Source of the DNA: CAYMZZ01 sp044463125
GTDB taxonomy: Bacteria; Bacteroidota; Bacteroidia; Chitinophagales; Chitinophagaceae
Direction: 5' to 3'
Assembly: GCA_044463125.1 (NCBI GenBank)
Contig: JBIQMS010000016.1
Location: 1-64,000, forward strand
DNA length: 64,000 bases
The position numbers and the translations under genes are program-made. A model generated the notes under the pieces. That model was not told the origin of the DNA. It worked only from the letters and a program-made list of their open reading frames with translations, and did no database searches. Positions within the stretch are counted from its first letter, which is position 1, and each line of letters begins with the position of its first letter. This document shows, one piece after another, positions 52,762 through 61,783 of the stretch.

Positions 52762-52900
52762 ATAATAAAAAAATCTTATCTTTTCAGTCGGCCAGCTCCC
52801 TTTATCGGTTTGGCTCGGAGTTTGCGTATTTTTTCGAGGCAAATACCCGTGAAGCATCCAATATCTGTAGCAAAAATCTCAGTTTTACGGTTGTGCCGTA

Positions 52901-52908
52901 TATCTTTA
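52901..52908 (+). promoter_or_regulatory. -7 box of the small secreted protein gene
   Basis: TATCTTTA, one mismatch from TAnnTTTG, 27 nt before ATG 52936. A seven-codon frame (ATG 52908 to TAA 52931) overlaps its end, but transcription would begin downstream of that ATG, so I do not call it a leader peptide. Confidence 0.4.
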
Positions 52909-52935
52909 TGAACAAATCCGAACCCACGTAAAACC

Positions 52936-53433
52936 ATGAAGAAGCCATTCATCATCCTGTTCGCAATCAGCCTCTCCTGGCAAAGCCTTCTGGCCCAGGA
53001 TATCCGTTTACAAAACTGTCACGATGAGCTCATCAGCCACCAGGTTGATTCCCTGAAAGTATTATATGAGGGACAGGGATATTCACTGCTGCGCGAAGCA
53101 AGTATTGCTATGGAAAGCGAGTATGAAATGCCGGTGATGATGCCCCTTACCCAGGGCGCCTGGTACCAGTTTGTATTTATCGGCGATTATAGCTCTAAAC
53201 TTTACGAGGTGCGCATGTTTGACTGGAACGAAAAGCAGGTGATCTTTCAGCAAAAGCGCTGGGGCGATGTTGACGGCAACATCATCTCCTATAGCTATAT
53301 GCCCAAGTTTTCTGAATTCCACATGATGAAACCCGTGCAGGTGAATAAGAAGAAGAAAAGAAATCTCTGCGGTTATGTAATGCTGTTCAAGAAGGCTGCT
53401 CCCCAGGCAGATACGGCGGCCAGCATTGAGTAA
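52936..53433 (+). CDS. Secreted protein of unknown function
   Basis: A 165-residue protein with signal peptide (MKKPFIILFAISLSWQ to LLAQD). The mature part has a single early cysteine (QNCHDELI), a basic KKKKRN stretch near 140 and a terminal Ala/Thr tail. I recognise no domain. It has its own promoter and converges on the sugar operon, its stop being 7 nt from the stop of the nucleotide-sugar dehydrogenase. Confidence 0.7.
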   Translation: MKKPFIILFAISLSWQSLLAQDIRLQNCHDELISHQVDSLKVLYEGQGYSLLREASIAMESEYEMPVMMPLTQGAWYQFVFIGDYSSKLYEVRMFDWNEKQVIFQQKRWGDVDGNIISYSYMPKFSEFHMMKPVQVNKKKKRNLCGYVMLFKKAAPQADTAASIE

Positions 53434-53440
53434 TTCAGCA

Positions 53441-54718
53441 TCAGGATCTCCCGATCCCCCAATAATGGATTCCCGCCGCCTTAATGGCTTCCCTGTCCAG
53501 TTGATTTCGGCCATCTACCACATACCTGATTCCGGATGCGGCCATCTTTTCCCAATCAATGGCGCTGTAATCATGGTGCATGGTAACGAGTATCAGCGCT
53601 TCGGCACCGCTTTCGTATAAATTGTAATTGCTATCAAATCCTCTTTGCTGGATTTCCTTTTCTGAATAGTATGGATCGTGCAACACACTTGCTATCTCCG
53701 CCTGCTCCAGGTGCGGCTTTAGCCGATAGGCCACACTGCCTGCATCTTCCTTTACGCCGGGCCGGAAAGCCAGGCCGAGTATCAGCACTTTCTTATGAGT
53801 AAGGTGTGGTTGTAATAAGGATACCGCATAGGCGGCCATTTCATCGTTGATCCTTCTCCCCTCCGCCGCCAGCGAAAAATCAAGCCCGATATTCTGGAAA
53901 TTCTCGATCAGAAAATAAGGATATACGGGTGTACAATGCCCTGCCACGCCTATCCCGGGTTGCAGCAGATTCGCTTCATTGTCGCCATTGATCAGCGACA
54001 GCATTTCCTGGAAATTGATGCCGTGTGCGTTGGCCAGTAATGCCAACTGGTTACTCAGTGCGATATTGATATCGCGATAAACCATGCCCGACAGTTTCAT
54101 AAATTCGGCTGCTTCCACGCTGGGCAATCTTACGAGTTGATCTTTGGAAAAATAACGGAGATAGAAATTGAATGCTGCATCCGCGGCTGCCTCATCCAAT
54201 CCGGCAATGGCCTTGGGTATGGAAGCAAGTTGCTTCAACATGGTACCGCTCTTGATCCGCTCAGGACTGCAGGCCATATAGAAATCCCTTCCATGCACGC
54301 AACCCAGTTGTTCCAGGGTGGTTACCATTTCCTGCCGGATGAAGCCTACAGGCACTGTTGTCTCCAACACCAGAATTGCCTTATTGTGCAAGGATGGAGC
54401 CAGTTGCCGTATGCATTCGAGAAAAAGCTGCTTATTGACCTGGCGTTGATCCGTAACGCCCAGCGGTATACAGATGATAACGGCTTCGCTCCCCGAAACC
54501 TGCGCATAATCGCTACTGAGTGTCAATCTTCCATCTGCCAGTGCAGGCTGGATTATTTCATTTAACCCTGGTTCCGTGGAATGATACCCCTGCTGCTGAA
54601 TGCAATCCAGTAATGCGGTATTGGTATCCACGGCCAGCACATTCGTCTCCTTTTGAAGCAACAGGGCGCTAATGGCCTGCCCGATCTTACCAAAACCAAT
54701 AATGCTGATTAAATTCAT
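53441..54718 (-). CDS. Nucleotide-sugar 6-dehydrogenase, atypical active site
   Basis: A 425-residue UDP-sugar dehydrogenase homologue. NAD site IIGFGKIGQA, ETTVPVG, E153 in SPERIKSG, K208 in FMKLS and nucleophile C262 in GHCTPVYPYF are present. Compared with the usual WecC/WbpA signature, the Asn four residues after the lysine is Met212 and the Asp four residues after the cysteine is Tyr266. By context it would oxidise UDP-GlcNAc or UDP-ManNAc to the uronic acid, feeding the Wbp/Wlb-type genes at 60167-62794. Last gene of the operon, 73 nt after the aminotransferase. Confidence 0.88.
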   Translation of the reverse strand: MNLISIIGFGKIGQAISALLLQKETNVLAVDTNTALLDCIQQQGYHSTEPGLNEIIQPALADGRLTLSSDYAQVSGSEAVIICIPLGVTDQRQVNKQLFLECIRQLAPSLHNKAILVLETTVPVGFIRQEMVTTLEQLGCVHGRDFYMACSPERIKSGTMLKQLASIPKAIAGLDEAAADAAFNFYLRYFSKDQLVRLPSVEAAEFMKLSGMVYRDINIALSNQLALLANAHGINFQEMLSLINGDNEANLLQPGIGVAGHCTPVYPYFLIENFQNIGLDFSLAAEGRRINDEMAAYAVSLLQPHLTHKKVLILGLAFRPGVKEDAGSVAYRLKPHLEQAEIASVLHDPYYSEKEIQQRGFDSNYNLYESGAEALILVTMHHDYSAIDWEKMAASGIRYVVDGRNQLDREAIKAAGIHYWGIGRS

Positions 54719-54791
54719 GCAGGGATATTGAACCGGACTTTGTATGCAAGGCTGTGGATCCGGCGAGTGTCGCGAATATCCGTCTATTTTC

Positions 54792-55922
54792 TCACTTACC
54801 CAGCGCCTTCCTGAATCCAGCGATCACTTTCTCAATATCCGACTGCTCCATGGGAATATAGAGCGGAATAATAATACTGTTATCGGCCGCGTCTTCAGAT
54901 ACCGGCAGCGACACATGCGCATATTCCTGCTTATAGGCCGTTTCCCTATGAGCGTTCATAATGCCGCGACGGGTAGCGATACCGTCATCGAGCATTCGTT
55001 GCATCAACTCATTGCGCGACACCGGACAGTCTTTATGCAGGTAGATACTAAAGGACTGGAAATTGCTGAAATAGCCTTCCTCTTCTTTGGGCAATCGGAT
55101 AAAAGGAATATCCGCCAGCGCTTCCTGGTATTGACGAGCGATCTTTCTGCGCTCTGCTACTATCCAGTCGAGCTTGGCCAATTGATGAATCCCCACGGCT
55201 GCCTGTATATCCGTCATGCGGTAATTATAACCCAGCTCCACATGATCTTCGAAAATAACTTTGGCCGACTCATGTCGTACGCGATCGTTCACACTCATGC
55301 CATGCTGCCGCAGTAGCTTAATCCTTTCGTAATAAGCTTCGTTGTTGGTGGTAATAAATCCACCGTCGCCGGTAGAGATCACTTTCCGCGGGTGCAGGGA
55401 GAAACATACCACCTCGGAATGGCTACCAATTTTTCCGCCCTTGTAGGCGGACCCGGCGGCACAGGCCGCGTCTTCAATCAACTTCAGGTTATGCTTCTTG
55501 GCGAGAGCGCTGAAAGCATCAATATCAGCGGGCATACCGATCTGGTGCACCAGCAGGATGGCTTTGGTTTTGGGGCCAATTTTCCTTTCCGCATCCTGCA
55601 CATCCAGGTTATAGGTTACCGGGTTCACCTCAGCGAATACGGGATTGGCGCCAACATAGCGGATGGCATTGGCCGTAGCGATATAACTCATCGAAGGACA
55701 AATCACTTCATCACCCGCGCCAATACCGGATACGATCATAGAAAGGTGGAGGGCCGTGGTGCAATTTGACAGAGCCACGGCATACCGGGCTCCGGTATAT
55801 TCTGCGAACTTTTTTTCAAAATCCGCCACACGGGGGCCTTGTGTAATCCATCCCGTTAATATGGTATCATATGCCGCCTGGGCTTCATCAGTAGTCAGGT
55901 AGGGCTTGGCTATAGGAATCAT
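54792..55922 (-). CDS. DegT/DnrJ/EryC1 sugar aminotransferase (first)
   Basis: A 376-residue PLP enzyme of the ArnB/PseC/DesI group. The start MIPIAKPYLTTDEAQAA fits this family. The PLP lysine is in SLHPRKVISTGDGG, DAACAAG is the cofactor aspartate region, and RMTDIQAAVG is typical. It would transaminate a 4-keto sugar nucleotide with glutamate as donor. It overlaps the upstream epimerase gene by 4 nt. The cluster has a second, differently specialised aminotransferase at 60167. Confidence 0.92.
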   Translation of the reverse strand: MIPIAKPYLTTDEAQAAYDTILTGWITQGPRVADFEKKFAEYTGARYAVALSNCTTALHLSMIVSGIGAGDEVICPSMSYIATANAIRYVGANPVFAEVNPVTYNLDVQDAERKIGPKTKAILLVHQIGMPADIDAFSALAKKHNLKLIEDAACAAGSAYKGGKIGSHSEVVCFSLHPRKVISTGDGGFITTNNEAYYERIKLLRQHGMSVNDRVRHESAKVIFEDHVELGYNYRMTDIQAAVGIHQLAKLDWIVAERRKIARQYQEALADIPFIRLPKEEEGYFSNFQSFSIYLHKDCPVSRNELMQRMLDDGIATRRGIMNAHRETAYKQEYAHVSLPVSEDAADNSIIIPLYIPMEQSDIEKVIAGFRKALGK

Positions 55923-56899
55923 GCTTTTTGCGCGCTTTTAATTTTTTCAAAATACCAGGCTGATAATTCTTTCATACCTTCTTCCAAACTTACGGTTGGC
56001 TTAAACGACAATAGATTTTCCGCCTTGCTGATATCGGCCAGCCTTCTCGATACCGGGTTAATGGAATTCTCTTCGCGGAACTCCGGCTCCAGACTCGAAT
56101 CGTTTACTTTCAATAATACATCAAGTAACTGACGCAGGCTGGTTTCTTCGCAATTGCCAATGTTGAACGATTCATCGCTCACGTCGGCCTGAAGGGCCGC
56201 CACATTGGCGCGGGCAATATCGCGCACATATACAAAGTCCATGGTGGTGGAACCATCGCCATAAATCAAAGGATTACGACCATCACGGATACAGTCCAGC
56301 CACTTGATCATTACTTCGGTGTATTTACCGTCCGTATCCATGCGTGGGCCATAGGCGTTGAAATAGCGAAGTGCCACATAGTTGAGCCCATACATGAACT
56401 TGTAACTGCGAAACAGTTGTTCTCCCCACAATTTAGCAGCGCCATAGAAGGTCTGATTATCGTAAGGGTTGTCCGTTTCGGGTGTGGGAAAATGCTGAGC
56501 CAGCCCGTACACCGAGGCACTGGAGCTGTACACTACTTTCTTGATTTTATGCTTTACCGCCAACTGGGCAAGGTCGAAGGTAGATTTCAGCATCACTTCA
56601 AAACCGTCCTGAGGATTCAGGGCACAGGCATTGATGCGAAGAGCGGCCATATGAAAAATATAGTCGCAGCCTTCCACGCATTTTTCCAGCAGGGCGGTAT
56701 CGCGGATATCACCCTGGTAAAATTCTATCAGTGGGTTCCCTTCAAACGACTTCATGTTTTCCCTGGACCCACGAATAAAATTATCGATGATGCGGATTTT
56801 TTTGGGCTTCAGGGGAAGCAGTTCTTCTACCACATAAGATCCAATAAATCCGGCTCCACCGGTCACGAGGATAGTACTGTCTTTTACAATATCAGGCAT
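55919..56899 (-). CDS. NAD-dependent sugar epimerase/dehydratase
   Basis: A 326-residue extended SDR acting on a nucleotide sugar. TGGAGFIGSY binds NAD; SSSASVYG and YGAAK give the Ser/Tyr/Lys triad; RYFNAYGPRMD and GDGSTTMDFVYVRD are typical of UDP-GlcNAc/Glc 4-epimerase-like enzymes. Against an ArnA-type decarboxylase is the lack of its SSEVYG motif. Start ATG 56899, overlapping the EamA gene end by 8 nt. Confidence 0.9.
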   Translation of the reverse strand: MPDIVKDSTILVTGGAGFIGSYVVEELLPLKPKKIRIIDNFIRGSRENMKSFEGNPLIEFYQGDIRDTALLEKCVEGCDYIFHMAALRINACALNPQDGFEVMLKSTFDLAQLAVKHKIKKVVYSSSASVYGLAQHFPTPETDNPYDNQTFYGAAKLWGEQLFRSYKFMYGLNYVALRYFNAYGPRMDTDGKYTEVMIKWLDCIRDGRNPLIYGDGSTTMDFVYVRDIARANVAALQADVSDESFNIGNCEETSLRQLLDVLLKVNDSSLEPEFREENSINPVSRRLADISKAENLLSFKPTVSLEEGMKELSAWYFEKIKSAQKA

Positions 56900-57260
56900 G
56901 TTGGGAATTATTAACGCTTAACAATAATATACCAGAGATAATCAGCGCGAAGCCGATAAATGAAACATAGTTCAATTGATCCTTAAAGATGAAATAGCCG
57001 GCAATCACCGTCAACAGGAAATTGACACCCGCCGACACCGGAATCACGAAACTGAAATTGGCCAACGAAAGCGCTTTGAAGATCACGAGCATGGACAGGA
57101 AAATGAGCGCGAAGGCGGCAATCACCTGCGGTTCAAAGAGCAGTCGCAGCCAGTCGTTCACCGCCGCCAGGGTCCTGCCCTTCAGTTTCCATTTGATGAG
57201 AGCCGCGCCGCTCACGTTGAGGAACGCATACAACACGCAAAGCATGACCGCTTTTATCAT
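56892..57260 (-). CDS. Small EamA/SMR-type membrane carrier, ArnE/F-like
   Basis: A 122-residue protein of four hydrophobic helices (about 3-22, 44-66, 70-92, 97-116) with the EamA half-unit pattern (ANFSFVIPVSAGVNFLLTVIAGYFIFKD). It overlaps the GT2 gene by 4 nt. Proteins of this size beside an ArnC-like glycosyltransferase flip undecaprenyl-phosphate-sugar across the inner membrane, normally as a dimer; that role here is inference from context. Confidence 0.8.
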   Translation of the reverse strand: MIKAVMLCVLYAFLNVSGAALIKWKLKGRTLAAVNDWLRLLFEPQVIAAFALIFLSMLVIFKALSLANFSFVIPVSAGVNFLLTVIAGYFIFKDQLNYVSFIGFALIISGILLLSVNNSQHA

Positions 57261-58201
57261 TCCTTCAAAATTTTTATTTCATCAATAATATAAACCTGGC
57301 GTTTACGGCTGGCATCCAGTGTACGCCAGAGATACTCGGCAATAATACCGAGCGATATATTGGTAATGCCAAAACCTATCATCAGGATCGACATCAAGGC
57401 GGGCCAGCCAGCCGCCAGATCCTGGAAGAATATTTTGCGGATCACGATATAGAGCGTCCATATCATACCCACAATAAAAAAGATAATACCCACAATGGTC
57501 ACAAAACGTATGGGCGCATAGGAAAAGGCAACAAAGGAGTCAATAAAGAGCTTAATCTTTTTCGAAAGTGTCCACTTGCTTACGCCCGTCTGTCTTTCCC
57601 TTTTCTTATAAGAGATAGACTCCTGGCGGAAACCCAGACCGAGTATCTGCAAAAAGATGGATGAGTTCGCTTCCACATTCTTGTTCACCTCATCGGCCAC
57701 TTTTCGGTTAAACATCACGATATCGAAACCCTTCTCCGGAAAATTGCGGAAGGCAAATTTTTGCATGAGGTATGCATAAAAGCGGGAGAAGGTTTTCTCG
57801 CTCCAGCTTACTTTGGTGCTCTCGCGGTGGGCCCAAACAATATCGGCTCCATTCTTCATTTTTTCGCCCATCGTCAGAATGAGCTCCAGCGGATCCTGCA
57901 GGTCGGCATAATTAAAGCAAATCAATTCGCCACTGGCCTGCGCAATGCCCGCACGCAGTGCGGCATGCGAACCGAAATTGCGGGAAAAACTGATCAGCTT
58001 CGCCTTATAGGTCTTATGCTCCACAGATGCAAGTCGTTCAACCGATCCATCATGCGAGCCATCGTTCACAAAAATGACTTCGGCCGAAAAGGATTGCTCC
58101 GCAAAAAATGCGTTGAGGCTTTCGACCAGGAAAGGTATTCCATCATACTCATTGTAGATGGGTATGATGACCGAAACCTGTATGGATGATGTAGCCGTCA
58201 T
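57257..58201 (-). CDS. GT2 glycosyltransferase with C-terminal membrane helices, ArnC/DPM-like
   Basis: A 314-residue polyprenyl-phosphate sugar transferase. GT-A domain (about 8-220) with VIIPIYNE, VNDGSHDGS and the DXD-like YADLQDPLEL; interfacial QESISYKKRERQTGVSKW; two helices (about 228-258 and 266-290). ArnC, DPM1 and GtrB share this plan and attach one sugar to undecaprenyl or dolichyl phosphate. It is joined by 4-nt overlaps to the EamA carrier and the formyltransferase. Confidence 0.9.
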   Translation of the reverse strand: MTATSSIQVSVIIPIYNEYDGIPFLVESLNAFFAEQSFSAEVIFVNDGSHDGSVERLASVEHKTYKAKLISFSRNFGSHAALRAGIAQASGELICFNYADLQDPLELILTMGEKMKNGADIVWAHRESTKVSWSEKTFSRFYAYLMQKFAFRNFPEKGFDIVMFNRKVADEVNKNVEANSSIFLQILGLGFRQESISYKKRERQTGVSKWTLSKKIKLFIDSFVAFSYAPIRFVTIVGIIFFIVGMIWTLYIVIRKIFFQDLAAGWPALMSILMIGFGITNISLGIIAEYLWRTLDASRKRQVYIIDEIKILKE

Positions 58202-59139
58202 AGTTGTTGTTTGAATCGGACACGAATACTTTTTATATAGTCCGCCGCGGGCATACGCTGGCCCTTTACTTCAATCTCCTGCACTTCAACCATCGCATCC
58301 GCAGCAGCTACCAATACGCTGCCCTTATCTTTCCGTATCTCTACCACATGGCCGGGTATAGCCAGAAAGCGATTTTCCGGAAAATGTACGCGTGCCCGCC
58401 AAATGATCACCTGCTCACCGTTCAGAAAACTGTAAGCTCCTTTATACGGCTCTGAAGAAGCACGTACCAATCGAACTATTTCTTCTGTTCTTACCTGCCA
58501 GTTGATCTGGCTGTCTTCCGGCAGCCGTGGATAGCAACGAAGTCCGTTCACCGACCCCTTCAGGTCGTAAGCGCCGGGATTATCCCAAACCAGGTCAAGT
58601 GCCTTTTTATAAAGTGAAGGCGCCTGTTTCTCCGCTTCTACCAGTATATCCCTGATATAAATATCACCAGAAATGGAAATAGGCGCACGTGCGATGATAT
58701 CGCCAGCATCCAATTCCGGATCCATCTTATGGATATTCCCATTGATATAAGATTCGCCATTGATGATCGTCCAGTTTACCGTCGCATTTCCTTTATAGTC
58801 CGGAAGATTACCCAAATGATAATTCAGAATACCACATGGAAAACGATCCAGAATCTTCGGCGGGATAGTGTATTTCCAATTGGCGCTGATGGCGGCGCGC
58901 ACCTGATTTTTTTCCAGTATCTCCAGCAGCTCCGGCTTGTCGAGCGATCGGATTACAAAAAATGCTGCACCTATTTCAGCGGCCAGCTTCTCAAAATCCT
59001 CCTGCTTTATATCGTATTCCTCGTATGCTTCTTCGGTAATGATAGCACATACCCGATATCCATTTTGCTGCACATAACGGATACCGTCGTACAGATAGCG
59101 GGAGCGCCCAATTGCGATTATATTTCTTTCCTGGCTCAT
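58198..59139 (-). CDS. Sugar N-formyltransferase, ArnA-N/Fmt-like
   Basis: A 313-residue formyltransferase. The catalytic Asn/His are in LNYHLGNLPDYKG and the Asp in ELDAGDII, matching the N-H-D triad of Fmt, ArnA N-domain and the sugar N-formyltransferases. The C-terminal part (about 205-300) resembles the small Fmt C domain. Context points to formylation of an amino sugar using 10-formyl-THF. It overlaps both neighbours by 4 nt. Initiator tRNA formylation is unlikely because of operon context. Confidence 0.88.
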   Translation of the reverse strand: MSQERNIIAIGRSRYLYDGIRYVQQNGYRVCAIITEEAYEEYDIKQEDFEKLAAEIGAAFFVIRSLDKPELLEILEKNQVRAAISANWKYTIPPKILDRFPCGILNYHLGNLPDYKGNATVNWTIINGESYINGNIHKMDPELDAGDIIARAPISISGDIYIRDILVEAEKQAPSLYKKALDLVWDNPGAYDLKGSVNGLRCYPRLPEDSQINWQVRTEEIVRLVRASSEPYKGAYSFLNGEQVIIWRARVHFPENRFLAIPGHVVEIRKDKGSVLVAAADAMVEVQEIEVKGQRMPAADYIKSIRVRFKQQL

Positions 59140-60164
59140 AGCAGTTCAACAATGGGTAGGTTTTTATAAAAATGTTCGCCGGTTACCAGCGCCTCCGCCG
59201 ATTTCAGTCCACCTGCTTGCAAGCGGATGATGGGGTCATAACCAATAGCCGATGGCAATATACCCATATGGCCGCTGGCTACCTGGGCGGGAAAATAGCG
59301 GATTCCTTCCTGCTGCAGATCGCTGGTATTTACATCTCCGGCATACCGCAAAATATAGGGATCATGCAATTGCTCTTTCAACGATGAAATCAGGATTGGT
59401 CCATCCCCTCCGATCCATTCCTTATCGAAAGGATAAGCCGTAAATACTACAGCTTCCGCATCGCGGAATGCTTCAGGAATGCGTATCTCCGGGAATCCAC
59501 CCAGCCAGGTAACATTTTGCAGGTGGGAATACTTTTCGCGGTTGTCGTCGAGATCAACAATGGCCAAAGCTTCGCAGTTGCGCGCCAGCACTTTGGCGAT
59601 ATAGGGGCCAAAATCGTTGTTACAAAGCAGGATGAACTTGTTCTTGTAAGGACAGGTACCCGCTTCAAAAATCTGCCGGATGGCCATATCGCCCAGGTAA
59701 CTGAACACATCCACATCAGGATGCCTTTCATTAGTAGCGCCAAGTTTGAAGCTACGCTCGCGGATATATTGTATGTCCATATCCGCATCGCGCCATTCCC
59801 AGGCTTCATACATGAGGGGTATCACCAGGCCGTCTTTGGCATGTTGCAGCATCTCCCGGTTCAGGGGCCTCAAATGACCTGAGTTGGTGATAATGTCGGC
59901 AGCAGCAACATGCTCTGCAGTTATCTCGGGAATCAATTCCACTTCCACCCCGGCTTCCGCCGCCAGTTGCCTCGTCGCTTCAAATACCTCCTCCCGGGTT
60001 CCATAACGGGTGGTGCGCGAATAAGCCATTACACGGGCGCCGGCCAGGGCGGCCAGCACGGGCGTTACCACATAAGGCCCTGAGGCCGCTTCCGTCAATA
60101 CAGTCAGCCCCTGCAAATTGAGTTGCAGGCTCTCCACACATTTTTTGAGCTTGGCCGATAGCAT
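59136..60164 (-). CDS. Uncharacterised two-domain Rossmann-like protein of sugar operon
   Basis: A 342-residue soluble protein that I cannot name. Two alpha/beta regions are visible: residues about 15-110 (LTVLTEAASGPYVVTPVLAA, IITNSGHLRPLN) and about 175-270 (KFILLCNNDFGPYIAKVLA then ALAIVDLDDNR, like a Rossmann dinucleotide fold). The layout resembles two-domain NAD enzymes of the SAH hydrolase/alanine dehydrogenase type, but I see no classical GxGxxG. It lies between the formyltransferase (4-nt overlap) and an aminotransferase (2-nt gap), so it should act on the same sugar or its regulation. Confidence 0.75.
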   Translation of the reverse strand: MLSAKLKKCVESLQLNLQGLTVLTEAASGPYVVTPVLAALAGARVMAYSRTTRYGTREEVFEATRQLAAEAGVEVELIPEITAEHVAAADIITNSGHLRPLNREMLQHAKDGLVIPLMYEAWEWRDADMDIQYIRERSFKLGATNERHPDVDVFSYLGDMAIRQIFEAGTCPYKNKFILLCNNDFGPYIAKVLARNCEALAIVDLDDNREKYSHLQNVTWLGGFPEIRIPEAFRDAEAVVFTAYPFDKEWIGGDGPILISSLKEQLHDPYILRYAGDVNTSDLQQEGIRYFPAQVASGHMGILPSAIGYDPIIRLQAGGLKSAEALVTGEHFYKNLPIVELL

Positions 60165-60166
60165 GA

Positions 60167-61267
60167 TCAGTATTGGTTAAGGGTGTCAATTACGTATTTC
60201 ACTTCTTCATCGGTAAGTTCCGCATACATGGGCAGCGAAACACAATGAGAAGCCAGGTATTCCGAATTCGGACAGTCGCCCTCCTTATATCCCAGGTGAG
60301 AATAGGCTTTCTGCAAATGGCAGGGAACAGGATAGTGAAGGCCGGGGAAAATATTGCGCTCGTTCAGGTATTTTATCAGTCCATCACGGTCAGCCGTGGT
60401 TACCACAAAGAGGTGGAATACGGATTCATGTCCTTCCGGCTGCACCTGCATTTGTAATTTATCGTTCTTTATTTCCTGCTGATAGCGTTTTGCAATGGCC
60501 TGGCGACGTTGGTTCCAGCCCGGCAGGTATTTGAGTTTGATGGAAAGCGAAGCGCCTTCCAGTCCGCCCATGCGCATATTGAACCCAAGTTCGTCGTGAT
60601 AATACCGAACGGTCATGCCATGGCTGCGCAAGCTCTGCAGGTGTTTATAATACGATTCTTTGTTGGTGGTTATGCCACCCGCTTCTCCGCAAGCTCCAAG
60701 ATTTTTACCGGGATAGAAACTGAAGCAGGCCATTTCACCAAAACCTCCAACTGGCTTACCCTTATATCTTGCCCCCTGCGCCTGTGCCGCATCTTCAATC
60801 AGGTAGATGTTATGTTTTTTGCAGATGGCCGAGATGACATCAATATCAAAAGGCTGTCCATAGAGGTGTACCCCCGCGATGGCTTTGGTGCGCGGCGTAA
60901 TCGCAGCTTCGGCTTTTGCCGGATCAATCTCCCAGGTATCGGGCAGGCAATCCACAAATACAGGTGTGGCACCCACATAAGATACGCCCCAGGCGGTGGC
61001 GATAAAAGTGTTGGCGGGAACAATCACTTCATCACCCTGTCCTATTCCCAGCGCAATCATGGCCAGGTGTAAGGCCGAAGTTCCATTATTAACGCCAATA
61101 GCATATTGCGTATCGCAAAAGCGGGCAAAGTCCTTTTCAAATGACTCCACAAATGAGCCTCCGGAAAAAGCTGTGTTCTCATACACTTTTTCAAACGCTT
61201 CAAATACTTCCTGTTTTATTTGCTGATGTTGTCCTTTCAGGTCAAGGCAATTGATCTTCTTATTCAT
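60167..61267 (-). CDS. DegT/DnrJ/EryC1 sugar aminotransferase (second), WbpE-like
   Basis: A 366-residue PLP aminotransferase. PLP lysine in FSFYPGKNLGACGEAGG, DAAQAQGARYKG, and GVNNGTSALHLAM. The N-terminus (INCLDLKGQHQQIK) and motifs match 3-keto-sugar aminotransferases such as WbpE/WlbC and QdtB/FdtB. With the adjacent acetyltransferase and Gfo/Idh/MocA oxidoreductase it would complete the WbpB-WbpE-WbpD steps converting a UDP-GlcNAc uronate to the 2,3-diacetamido sugar. Confidence 0.9.
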   Translation of the reverse strand: MNKKINCLDLKGQHQQIKQEVFEAFEKVYENTAFSGGSFVESFEKDFARFCDTQYAIGVNNGTSALHLAMIALGIGQGDEVIVPANTFIATAWGVSYVGATPVFVDCLPDTWEIDPAKAEAAITPRTKAIAGVHLYGQPFDIDVISAICKKHNIYLIEDAAQAQGARYKGKPVGGFGEMACFSFYPGKNLGACGEAGGITTNKESYYKHLQSLRSHGMTVRYYHDELGFNMRMGGLEGASLSIKLKYLPGWNQRRQAIAKRYQQEIKNDKLQMQVQPEGHESVFHLFVVTTADRDGLIKYLNERNIFPGLHYPVPCHLQKAYSHLGYKEGDCPNSEYLASHCVSLPMYAELTDEEVKYVIDTLNQY

Positions 61268-61291
61268 ACTGGTAGGCTTGTATACAGGGTA

Positions 61292-61780
61292 CTAAATAGT
61301 TTTGATAGCTTTTGCCGGATTGCCGGCAACAATGGTGTTGGCCGGAACATCGCGCGTAACAACGGCACCGGCGCCAATCATAGAGTTTTCACCGATAGTG
61401 ATGCCACAAAGAATGGTGGCGTTGCTACCGATAGAAGCACCTTTCTTCACAATGGTTTCAATGCATTTCCAGTCGGCATCGGTTTGCATGCTGCCATCGG
61501 GATTGGTGGCACGGGGGAAAAGGTCGTTGGTAAACATCACGCCATGCCCTACAAATACATTATCCTCGATACGCACACCCTCGCAAATAAAAGTATGGCT
61601 CGAAATCTTGCAACTGCGGCCGATGCTTACTCCTTTTTGTATTTCCACAAAAGCGCCCACTTTGCTATTGTCGCCAATGGTACAGCCATAAGCGTTGACA
61701 AAATTGAATATGCGCACATTTTCGCCAATGGTCACATTGTTCAGACTCTGGCGGTCGTTGTTGATGGTTACAGTTTCCAT
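61292..61780 (-). CDS. Left-handed beta-helix sugar N-acetyltransferase, WbpD/WlbB-like
   Basis: A 162-residue hexapeptide-repeat acyltransferase. Imperfect hexads such as VTIGEN, CTIGDN, VSIGRS and ITIGEN run through most of the chain; HGVMFTNDLFPRATN is typical of WbpD/WlbB, which acetylate the 3-amino group of UDP-GlcNAc(3NH2)A. It ends in AGNPAKAIK. It sits 3 nt after the oxidoreductase gene and 24 nt before the WbpE-like gene. Confidence 0.88.
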   Translation of the reverse strand: METVTINNDRQSLNNVTIGENVRIFNFVNAYGCTIGDNSKVGAFVEIQKGVSIGRSCKISSHTFICEGVRIEDNVFVGHGVMFTNDLFPRATNPDGSMQTDADWKCIETIVKKGASIGSNATILCGITIGENSMIGAGAVVTRDVPANTIVAGNPAKAIKTI

Positions 61781-61783
61781 ACC

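Noticed and set aside
52908..52931. Seven-codon leader peptide before the secreted 165-residue protein
   Set aside because: Its ATG overlaps the -7 box, so it should lie upstream of the transcription start.
55919..56899. ArnA-type UDP-glucuronate decarboxylase
   Set aside because: The motif reads SSSASVYG rather than the decarboxylase SSEVYG form, so an epimerase/dehydratase call is safer.
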